Positions 48,001 through 60,000 of a stretch of DNA of 64,000 bases are shown piece after piece. The position numbers were made by a program, and so were the translations under genes. The stretch is from positions 1,674,001 through 1,738,000 of the forward strand of contig JAKCOZ010000059.1 in assembly GCA_022605955.1 (NCBI GenBank), read 5' to 3'. Under the pieces are notes generated by a model. The model searched no databases. It was not told the DNA's origin and saw only the letters and a list, made by a program, of their open reading frames with translations. Numbering within the stretch: the first letter of the stretch is position 1; each line of letters opens with the position of its first letter. Source of the DNA: Rallus limicola (lineage: Eukaryota; Chordata; Aves; Gruiformes; Rallidae).

Positions 48001-51000
48001 GGAAAGGCTCGCATCTATTAGTTCTGTAAGTGGAAAAGTCTGCAAATGTCCTTGCACCTCCTGAGTTTCAGAGCCTGGGTGGAGTCCTGTGGGAGTGCTG
48101 CCTTCAGCTGCCAGGTCCTCTGCCTACTAGTTTGTTGTTCCCATAGAGCTGAGGTGTGTGTGAGGGCCTTTTGCTATGGCTGAGATTGTACAAAAGCGTC
48201 GCTTCCAAGTCACCTGGGCTGAGAGTCGAGAGCTTGCTGTCTGTGTAAACACTGTGATGTGAACAGTATTGATCTTGGTGTGGTTCCACAGGGAAGGACC
48301 CGAAGTGACAGAAACCAGACTGATAAAACTCAATTTAGCCAGTAGACCGAAAAGTGGCAGTCAGGGCTATTGAGCTGTCTACTTACTCGTGTTTCCCAGT
48401 AAGTGAGTTTGATTCACAAAAGCTTTGCCTGCTGCAGGGGGGCTAAGTTCCAAAGGAACAGACCAGTGAAGTAGTTGCTGATAGAAGTAACCGCAGGGAA
48501 ACGCTGTTGAATGTCAATTTTTCAGGTACCCATGTGTACACTCTGAATGGAACTGATCCAGAAGGAGATCCTGTGACATACGGCCTGGCCTATGAAGCTG
48601 GATCAAGACGTTACTTTTCTGTTGACAAGAACCTTGGAAATGTTACACTGATTGAAGAGCTTGACAGAGAGGTACAGTGAAATGGCACCACTCCGTTCAT
48701 GGAATTCTCTTCAGTTTAATTTGATCTGTGTCTTTGAGGGACAATGCCAGTGTAGTTGCCCATGAAACATCTAATATACTTTGCAGTTCTGAGACATTAT
48801 ACTTCATCCATCACGTTGTTTTCCACTTCACCTGTGCCACTGACATTGCTGTCAAATATTTCAGCAGCTGTCTATCCAGCTTTTTCCAAAAGAGAAGTTT
48901 GCTCTCCATTTCTATCTTCCCACACCCCATGAAATGCTTAGGGGCAGTTATGGTCCTTTGACCCTCAGACAGGGGACCATCCTGTCATTAGGGGGAAGTA
49001 GAGATTTGTGTAAGCGTTGTTCCAGGGCACTTCTCCAGTAACATCGTAGCCCTTTAGCCTACATGTGACCATGTGGGTTAAAGACGTCCCCAGCAATAGT
49101 GCCCTGGGAACACGGGCACTGAACCCTTTGTGTCCCCTTTGCAGGGAAGGGTACGCAGTACTCGGTAAACCCTGCAAAATACTGTATACTGAGACAGAAG
49201 AATTTTGAACCAGCAGTGCCTTTTTAGGGAATGTTTCTTGAAAAAGATGCCTGAATTTCACTAGCACTTTTCAGGACAAACAGGGATTCCCACCTCTGGA
49301 AAGTGGCCACAGAAAGTCCAAGGAGCTCTGCAGCTGGACGCTCTTAGGGGTCTTCCTAGCCCCTGCTGTGGTTGTTACTTTCATCTGCCTGCACAGATTT
49401 AAATGCCTGCACATTTAAATTTGCAGTCCTTTTCCAATCAGGGCAAACACTGTCTCTCTAACTGAGGAATTTTCTTGGTTTTCAGAAGGAAGATGAGATT
49501 GAAGTTATTGTTAGTATTTCAGATGGCCTGAGTACAGTAAGTATTTAATTATGTGGTAGCTTGTCAAACTGTCTGTCCCCTCATACCTCCTCTTCTTAAA
49601 TTACCGTACAGGAACTATCTCATTTTATCAGAAAACACAATCTCATTAGTCTTCCCTCCTGTTTCAAGAGCTGCTGAACTTCCAGTAACTCAGGTCTCGC
49701 TCCAGCTCCTTGCTCAGCTCTTTGAGGATAATTACATTGTAGCGTGAGCTGAAAAAATGACTTGGTGGCCTGTGGAATTACAGCAGCTTCCTAAGAAGTG
49801 TCACAGTCAGCTCAGTAGGATTCATACCTAAGAAAGATCTGGAAGTTTTTTGGAGAAATGCATCTCTTTATAGGAACTAGTGTTGGACACCCAAGAGCTG
49901 AGTGTCCCTCCACCACCACAGTCTCTAGCGTGACATTAAGAAGATTTGCTTAGGCTGAGGCGGTGGGGGTTTTCTTGTCTGCTGTTGAATAAAGCTTTGA
50001 TCATGTCTAATCGTTAAGGACTTAATCCAAGGCATTGCACAAGCATTCAGTCCTAGTTCTACAAATTTCCTTGGCATTTTCAGTTTACTGACAGGTGCTG
50101 TCACAGCCAGGATATATGCCTGCCAATAAGAGGACCTGGGCTTCATTATTAGAGGTGGGACCCTCTTACTATTCACAAGACAGAATAACTCTAGACCTCT
50201 TCCTCACCTCAAACAAATTAATTTAGATTAAAAATGGTTGGAAGGTGCCAGCATCCTATAGGCACAACTCCCCAGGCAACCTCTGTAAATAGGGAATAAT
50301 GAGGTCAACATCCATGTGTCCACTTGCAAATAGCTGGGAAGCTTTGTTGGTCAAATATATTTGCTGGTTTTTTTAGGAAAAGAACATATGTTTTGTTCAA
50401 GATGGATTGTTACAAATTGGTAGCATGCATTTGTACATCCAAATTATGCATGGTGTTAACATTGTATCATGATATCAAATGAGGTATTAATGAATGCTCT
50501 TGGCTGTCAGATACCAACTCTTACAGTCTTTTATGTATTCTCATAAAATACATCATGGTTCTTGAATGCCATAAAGATGACAAAAGACTTGAAAAATAGC
50601 CCCGGTCTGTAATTTACAAAGTACTTTGAGAGTCCTTATTTAGTCTGGAGATATCTGGGTGTGCTCCACAAAGCAAATTCTGGATTGTGGGATTTTCTGT
50701 GTGTTTCTTTTATGTGCTCATTTTTGGTAGTGCAAAGATACTCTATTACAACAGAACTTTTCATTGTCTTTGAATACACCTTAGTGGGAAAATGAGCAGG
50801 TACATGTTGAAGATAAGTTTGAGTCATAATATGTTCTTCATATTCTGCTCCAGGTTTCTGAAAAAGTCAGGATCCTTGTAATGGATGCTAATGATGAGAG
50901 CCCAGAGTTCATCAATACACCTTACATAGTCCAAGTCCCAGAGGTTGGTGCAGTTCCTTTGCATACTGGAAGTATATTCTGATAGGTTGTAAAAAGGAAG

Positions 51001-54000
51001 CTAGTATGTAAAACAGTGAAGTAAGATGTGCAGAACTTTTGTTTTGGGATTTGGGTGGATATTTAATAATCACTGCAAACTTAGGGAATAAGTCTGTAGG
51101 TACTGAAGGTGTGCTATTTTGTGGGTAAGCTCCATGATGTGGGTCATTGGGACTTTCTAGAATTTACTTCAGTGGGAACAGGATGCACTCTGTCTTAGCT
51201 GAGATTTCCTGTCATTCCAAAAAGTTTTTCTTCGTTCTCATTCTTCTCCAATTTCCCCCATTTTTAATCTCTTTCCTTTCTGCTCTTTGGTACTCTCAGT
51301 GCATTTATAATCTTTCTACCATCACTTTGTCTTTTTGCCTCCTTGCATGCTCATTTTTCATATCTTCTAACTCTTCTGGTTTTCCACTTCTGTGTGGTTA
51401 CAGAATCTGTTTTTCCACTTCTTTCTGGTTACAGAATGCTCCCTCTGGCAGCAGCATCTTTAAAATTGAGGCAGTGGACAAAGACACCGGTTCTGGAGGA
51501 AGTATCACCTACTTCTTGCAGGTAAGGTATTACCTCTACCTTCAAAAATTATTTACTGAAACCTCGGAAATTAGGATACAAAAATATTTTGAGGGTTGAG
51601 CCTGCTACTAGAGTTGGTAGGACTAGTTTTGTCCCATGCACAAGGAAACAAGCATTGACAAAAGGGATACCGTCTGCCTGAGCAGCCAAGCGCAGTCCAG
51701 CAGGCAGAAGGAGGAACTGGAGTTGCCACTCTGGCTATGCTTGCCAGCAGGACTTCTCACAGCACAGCCCTTCCTGGCGCTTCCTCTGGTGTTGATGGAG
51801 AGAGCAAGACTACCTTGGAATCCTGTGTGCCTATAGGATTTCTACAGTGTGAAATAGTTTTCTTTAGGAAGCACAATGCACTGGATATGGAAACGCGTGC
51901 TTTGGTGGAGTAGGCTGGCGTGTAACAGAGAACTGGATTGCAGTGTGAAATATGAGGTACTGTCCTCTCACTGACAAAGCTGTGCCTGCTTGAAATCAGC
52001 CTTTCAGGTATTGCCTGCTGGTGAAGAACAGAAAGGCCTCTGTATTTAAAGCTGAACTTCTTTATTACAGACCTTCTGCATGCCAAAAGGGCAATTTTTT
52101 GCATTATATCCTCAAAATTCCTTCTTCCTACAAGCAGCTTCGTACAGATTAAATGCAGCTCTCCTTTTTCTAAAGGCAACAGGAAAAACCCCAAACAGTT
52201 TGTTGCAGTATTTATTTTGGATACAAATATGGAAACAAGTTGGAAGATATTTACATCTCACTAAAGCTAATCTTGTTGAGAGCTTGGGCATACTGTGAAA
52301 TATCACCGTGAGTGCCTTGTTGAAACTTAGTTTTGATTTCAACAATTATGATCCATTTCAAATACATTATATGCAGGATTTGATTTTGCACAGGGCTTTT
52401 TTCAGTAAGCTGATGACTAGGAGGCCAAGGGACGGCAGTTTCAAACTCCTGTATCTAGTCAATACGTTTGTGTGACAGAAAGGTTACTAAATACATGTTC
52501 TTGTTGAAAAAAGGTCACTGTGTCTTTTGGCCCAAACTCTGAGGATTCTCAGGTTCCACAGAGGAAAAAGCTCTCTGAACGTCTGACATGAGCAGGTGGT
52601 GATGTCTGCTGAAAAGCCCAGGATTGTCTGACGGTGACCATTGTGTATTGGATACCCAAACAGATATGTGTTTATGGATACCTCCGGTCCAGAAGAATGG
52701 AGGGAGACATTTTTAGGCCTTTTTGGAAATCAGATGTCTTTTAGGTTTTATTTGTATATCACGAAAATCACCAAAACATCCCTCTATTGGCAATAATCTT
52801 GCTTTTTTTTTGAAGCCAGGAGAACTTTGAAACACTTGGGGGTAACACCTTTTTTTCTTCTTCCTTTTTTCCCTCACCTTTTTTTTTCTGTTAAGCCTCC
52901 CTACCTCTTTCCATGCAATGAGCCATGTTAACCAAAGCTTAAGATTTCACAATGAAATACTAAAAGATTAGAAAAAAAATCTACATTGAAGGTAACTGAT
53001 TTAGTCTGAATAATGAGAGGCTCGTGGTTGGTTCATGAATTGTTCATAAACACACAGAGGTGAAATTCATCAAATACATTATTCACCCAAACCATATCAT
53101 TATTCTAGTCTTTTCCCTTAGCAGATGAAATAAAAGATGAATCCCTACAGCAATCTTATTTCCATACCTGTAATCTCTCACAGTCCCTGCTTTTCTTTTC
53201 TTCTAGAACATCCATGCTAATAAGTTTACAATAGACCGTCACAGTGGTGTCCTGCGCATCAAAACAGGGGTCACGCTGGACTATGAGAAATCAAGAACGC
53301 ATTTTGTCGTTGTTGTGGCCAAGGTATAAAGCTTTTATCTGAAACTAAAGGAGGTAGGGGTCTTTATTTGGGTAGGAAAGATTAGTTTGAAAATGAGTGT
53401 GACTTAAAGGGTTGCTGGAATGTGAAGCATAACACTGAGGGAGCAGAGCTGCTCACCCTGTAACATCTGGAGTTGGGGGGTAACATGGAAAAGTGAGGCA
53501 GGAACAGTGACAAGTGTCTGCTGCTGAGCAGCATCTGGAGGGATTTAGGAGTAGGTTTCCCACTTCGTACTCAGGCCCCAGTGCCAGGATAGCGAGTCCC
53601 ACTGCAGAAAGTCACTGAGTTTTGAGAGTCACCTAGAAGTGAAGGGTTGGTGTATGCAGCCCTAGTTTCAGGAAGCATCAGCCTTTCAACAAATGCAGGT
53701 GCCCAGGGTGTCCTCATGCTGCCTTCAGCACAGCCCTGCCACAACAAGGGCAAACCCCTGGCACACCTGTGAGTCACAGCCTTTAGCTGCAGTAAGGCAC
53801 AGGGTGCAGCTGGACATAGTGCAGGACAAGTGACTGACTGGCTTTCTGGAAATATCCATGGATGTCTCTTCCTTTCAGTTCTCTACTGCCTTGTGGCAGC
53901 AGCTTATTCAAATCCTGCAAATGTTAATTCACATCCCTTCTTGGCACTGCCATTCTCAGCAGTGCTGCGCCTGTGGCATGGCTGAGGATTCATAAAAGGC

Positions 54001-57000
54001 ATTAAAACTTTATGGATTCTGAAGTAAAGTCTCTCAGGATCCTGTGGGGACCTGTAACACAGACAGGCTCTCATGGGTGGAAAGAGGATGATTTTGCTAC
54101 TACTTGTGGGGACTTTGAGTTTCTCATGTTTTATGAAAAATGTACGGATCCTCTTATGTATTTATTCAGCCAGGGTTCATTTGAGAAGTAGTAGTAAAAT
54201 TCAGTTTAAATGCTGCCTTTGGAGAAGTAAGTAGGGGAAAAAAGTGAGTATATCTTTAAATTAAAAAAAAAATATAAAATTTTAGAATGGGTACAGTAGA
54301 CATGCTGAAGAATTCACACTCTTATACACCAGCATGACTACTGACCTCCAGCGTGTGCTCTGAGACTGAGGGTGTTAAAAGCTTCTGAAATTGTGAGTCA
54401 TCTTTCTAATTGCCTCTGCTGTATCAGTAGCACAGGGTTGATTGTAGTTAGATCCCCAGAGACTGTTTATACACTGTGGCTATCTAACAGTTCTTGGCTG
54501 CACGGCTCCTTTGTGCTTTCACTTTGTCATGTAAGAATCCCTAGGAGACTTTGATCATGTGCGCTGTTTAATTTACCCCTAGAATTGCACTACCTTGCTA
54601 CTGCACATTATCTTGCATTTGAGAAGACTATATGTGAAGAACTTAGTCACTAACTTTTTGCATCAGTTTCTGGCATTCTTTTTTTCCCAAAAAAAACCCC
54701 TTGAATTCCTTGTGCCCTGAGCTATTGATAAAAGATCATACATGACTGCATATATTGACACAACCATTTTGAATATAAGAAATTACTTCTGAGGCACTGT
54801 AAGCCATCTTCCTAATCACAGAAGGAGCAGGACAAATAGAAAAGAGAATAGGGCAGCAGAGACAAGCCCGTATGTTGAGAGGTGTTCCTGGGGGTGAGCT
54901 TCTGAAGCCTTGTGAGGTGCTTGCAATGCCATAAGCCGATTTGTAGACACGTTTTGGCAGAGGGATCTGATGATAACTTCTCTTCTAGGATGGCGGTGGA
55001 AAGCTCAGGGGAGACAACAAAGTGTTTTCAGCCACAACAACGGTAACTGTCAATGTGGAGGATGTTCAGGACACTCCTCCCATGTTCATCGGCACTCCCT
55101 ACTATGGATACGTCTACGAGGACACACTCGCAGTAAGTGCTGGGTTTCACCTGAAGGAGAACAAGCACTGTCTTTTGCATCTCAGCTCAGGCTTTATTGG
55201 AATCTGGGACCGAAATGGTGATATCACTCCTTGGTGAAATGAGCTGCCCGAATCTCAGATGTCTTATTCACATCCGTTGCAGGTTTGCCATACAGGGCTT
55301 CCTGTTGCTGTCATTAAAATCAGAAAGAATTTGGCCCGTTTATGTTGGCCTAAGCCCAGAGAATGACTGAACGCTCTTCTGTAGCTGAGACCTGCAGAGA
55401 AACTTGGCTGAAGGTTGCAGCAGGTTGCCAGTTACCTCACCTGAACATGTCATGCTAGAAGCCTTAGTGTGCTTGTGTGCTGTGTGGTCTCATGGTGCAG
55501 TTATTTTCTCCCTGACTGGTCTGGTACCAACAGCTGGCTGTGCAGGGTGTGCAGGGGATTTATGCCCAGATACTCCCAACACTTTGAGCTGACCCGTTGA
55601 CATCACCTGGGAAAAGTAACCCTGGCATCCCCACAATGCAGGACACTTTCTGCTCAGTGATGGTTAGATAGGCAGAAGTCCTCCCAAGCCCAACCCAGAA
55701 CAAATTATCAGGCAAGCAGGGACATACTTAAGAGAACCACTTACAAGTGGGGACATTGCATTTGTTGGTGTGTGTGTGTGTGTGTGCTGCTGGAGACAGA
55801 GCTATCACAAACACAGAATCCAAGGAGTACGCTGAGTGCCTGGCTGTGCCCTCACCTCAGAAACGCCTAATGCAGATTTGCTTAAAAGGGAGTACACACC
55901 TTAGCATGTTAGGTTTTTATACCCACCATGATGCTTTCAGCCACACAGTATTCTTGAAGCTGCAAACTAATGAATTTTCTGTTTAAGCAGTGTCATGATG
56001 CACAACACTGAATTAAAGTTTTCTTCATACATAGGACAAGAAATGGTATCTACTCATGAAATTAACCAACATTGGATCATTGGTCTCTTTGGCAGTGTGA
56101 TTGCACACTGTTTAGCTGATCTTCCCTTGCACTTCAGGAAAGGTCATGTCTTTGCTTTCTGCTCAGAACTCCAGTGTATGCTGCAGCCCTTGCATCACTG
56201 TCTATTGCAGCTCAGAGTGTAGGCTGTTGCATTTCAGCAGGGCAGAGAAGAATGATATTATGTATATTGATTTATTCTGCATAGTTACATATAGATCTTG
56301 AAATAACTATCAGGTGCATGCAGGAATTACTGTTTACCATGGAAATGGGAGTCAATAAATGTTAATTACAACCAGCCTGAGCTCATAACTTACACCATTA
56401 TGGTATTACTGGGTTGGAAGCAGACATCAGTCCTTCCCAGTGTGGGTTTTGCTATTAGAATGAACTCTGCAGAGAGAGACACACTAGCTGATTTTAGTGT
56501 TGTTTACACGTTTGGTGTTAATTTTGCAAACTTGCTCCTTTTCTCCTTGGTGGAGTTGTCAGGATTTACACATACTCTGTCACCTTCAAAGGGACTGCAC
56601 TGCATTTTGCCCACTAGGCAGATTTTATTGCAGCTTCCAGCATAAATGATAATAAATACAGTTCTGTATTTCCTGTTGGTCTAACAGAACCTTGCTCTTG
56701 TTTGAAAAATTCGCTCAGGGGTTGTCATGACAATGTTCCCTGCTGCTATTTGTGATTAACCAACAGTTACTTCAGTGTTGCCTGTTTTTGCAGCCCCAAA
56801 CAGTTACACTTTAGTTCAGAGGCCTAAATTGCACAGCTCCTTGCCACTTGGGTGAGTATTCTAACAGGGGCAGTCATCATCCTTCTGAGTTGATAGGAGT
56901 AGTCACACAAGAAAATGGTCTCCAGTACACAAGTTCCGTACTTACGGCCCATGGCCACATAGCTGGCATAGAAAGACAGACAGTGAACGTTTAAGGACAA

Positions 57001-60000
57001 TGAAATCACCGTCATTTTCATCACAATTTTATGCCCTAAATGTTCTGTGGGCCAAGTTACTTTGTGTTTCCCTGTTTGCTTTCACTGCCTGTCAAAACTT
57101 AATTTGGCAGGACCAAAATGACCTGCTGATTCCTCAGCAGGGGCCTGTGTCTCAGCATACTGTGTGGCCATGGGGCATGCAGAAATGCTGTGAGCCTGCA
57201 CAGCAGCTACCAGAGGGCATCTTGGCAATGACCCAAGCTGGACCTTGCGTCTCAGACTGATTCCTCTAAGTCTTCTGTACAAGTCTGTGACTCGAGGTAG
57301 GTGTCTCAGACCACAGCTTCCAACTGCTCCTGCAGCCAGCCAGCCACCCACATGGGCTCTGCAGCCATTTCTCATCCACACCTCAGCACTGCCGTAGCAG
57401 TAGGGAGCAGTACAGTGCTCCTGCTCATCCTCTGGTGCTCACTCAAAGCAGCATGGAAAAGACCCAGGAGGGCAGGGTGCTGGGCGAACTGGCACTGGTC
57501 TCTTGGCAGGGCATGGCATGCCCTGAGGCTGCAGTGAGCCCTGCCCTCCTGGGGCAGCTAAGGCCCAGACACCACCTTGCACACACCTTGCTGTGTTCCT
57601 CGTGCTGCACAAGTGAAATTACTCTTCCCTGCAACACCTTGCTGCAGAAAGGCTAACAGAGGTTGGGTTTATTATTACACGTTTGCAATTTCACTGCTCT
57701 TTGATCTCAGCACACAGACTGTGATTTCCCATTGCTCCCCAGGGCTCTGAGGTCCTTACTGTTGTTGCTCTTGATGGAGACAGAGGAAAGCCTAACAGTA
57801 TTCATTACTGCATTGTGAATGGTGAGTAGACTTGTCTTGTATGAAATCTGAAGGGCACTCGAAACTAGATCTGACATTAAATTAGAATGGGATATGCTAG
57901 AGTTTAATAAAGCTGAGACAAACCCTCATGAAATATTGTCAGGTGCCTTGAACCAGCCAAGTTATGATTCACTGAGTTTCAGTGTCTGCTTCACAGGACT
58001 ACGCTTGGAGTTTTTAATGTTGCTGATTTGTTAGGCATCAGTAGCCTGCTTGTCATTTCAGTGAGCGTAAAGGGAGATGTGTTCACTGCTACCAAGCATC
58101 TCTGTCTTCTAATGAGAGACCCAGGCACAGTATTTAGAGGAATATTTTTATTAATATTGTGATTAAAGTGACTAAATGGTCAAACCTTGGGTTTCTTGGA
58201 AGAAGTTATATTTACCAGTGAGAAGAGACTGGTTGTACACTGTACTGGAAGAAAGTAGATGCTATCAGAAGATTAATGCTTTTCGTCAGCTATTCTGAGG
58301 GTGTCTATCACACATCTTTTAATAGCATAAATGTGAGACTTAGCTGAATTGATGATTCATTAGCTGATGAAGTTAACAGCTTAGCTCAACTAAATTTCAA
58401 GCTACAACTTTAATTCTCTTTGGTTCTCTCTTCCTCCAAAACAAGACTTCCATGGCAGCTTCCTGGGCACTCTGCTCCCAGGCATGAAAGATCCCCAAAT
58501 TTCACAAGTGAGATCTGAGGGGTAGGAGCAGAGCTATTGAATAATTTCTTCGTTGTGTTATGTGGTGTAAACAGTGATGTCTGGAGAGGATGGAGAGGGT
58601 TGCAGCTGAGGTTTTGCCTTGATGCAGGATGGGACCCTGGCTGAGATTCCTACTTCTCAGTGCAAAAAGGTAAAAGGAAGGTAGGAACATTGAGAAGAGA
58701 GGTTGTGGAAGAGAACAGGTGGAAAATGAGAAAAGGTAAAAAGCAGGGTGGAGAATGAAAAAACAAGTGGGATGAAAATATGCTAGACAGGGGAGAAATT
58801 GAGAAAGGAAAATAAATGAAGGCAGAGCAACGTGGGAAAATGTCAAAGGGAAATAAGATTAATGAGGAAAGGTACTAGATTTCCAAAGAAAATAGGAGGA
58901 GGACCAAAAGGTGCTTTGGGATAAAAAAAGGTAAGTGATTAGGAAAGAGCAGAAAATGAAGATGGAAGGGGATGACAGATAAGTAGCACAAAATATGACT
59001 TAATGGAGAGCAGGCTTTCCTCATGCACATTAACACAGGATTTTATTAGCACGAAATGGAAAAGAGAGTAAGGGAATATGCTTTTAGTGCATAGAAAGTT
59101 GAAGAAATAGAGAACAAAGGATTACAATAGATTGCTACTGCTGCACCTCAGACCCTGGTATTACTGGTGACAAGCCATTATTTCAGTACCTGCAGGCTGG
59201 GTTGTCGAAGGGCAAGAAAATGCTAACAGCAAATAGGAAATTATTTGTTCTTTATAAATCTATTTTTAACATGGGGAGCATGGGATCATTTTAGAAAATA
59301 CCCCATTCCCCTGACTGTGCTGTACGAAGGAACACACATAATGCTGCGCACTCTGAGTTACCAGTATTCCTGGGATAACTAGACAATAACTTGAAGTATG
59401 GTGGCTGGGAGCCACTATTGACTTAAGCTTCTTCTCAGTCAGGATGTACTTTCCAGGACAATGTATCTTAATAATTGACCATGGTATGAGTCGATACCTG
59501 CTCGATGTTGTCTCTAGTGTACTTTAATGAAGTCACAGTTATTGCAGGTATTAGCAAAACGGGGAACTATCGGAAGCTTTAAACATCAGCATTGGAATTG
59601 AGTTAGAGAAAAAGAAAAATGACTGGGTTTTCAGGCCATCATCCATTATTTCTGAAGCCTTGAGTGCCTTCTTTGTAAGGGTTTCCCTCTCTTTTCCTTG
59701 GAATGGTAGGCTCTGCCACAGTGTAGGTTGTGGCCAATACCCTACATATGAGATAGCATGTAGGGGTGCTCCTAGTCCCATAGCAGAGCAGGACAGGGCC
59801 CTCTGAGGTGCTGGCTGGTCCCTTCCTTGCTCACCAGCCTGCTTTTGGCTGTGAGGACAAGATGAGTGCAGGCACTGTGATGACACAGCACTTCCTCTCT
59901 GTATACTGGCATATGCTTCACTGCAAATTCACCAGGTCTCAAGGGGCTGTGACCCTGTGACTGGTCTGTTGGGATCAATGGAGGTTGTCAGCTGCAGCAG

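Larger units (their letters stand above)
39876..48525 (+). other. CDHR1: CDHR1 intron 2 (8.65 kb)
   Basis: The largest intron seen. It holds a (CA)n tract at 43748-43769, no recognisable transposon, and an AT-rich, homeodomain-motif-rich block at 45610-45830. Open frames up to 167 codons (for example minus strand 40944-41447) have no family resemblance. I see no nested gene. Confidence 0.6.
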
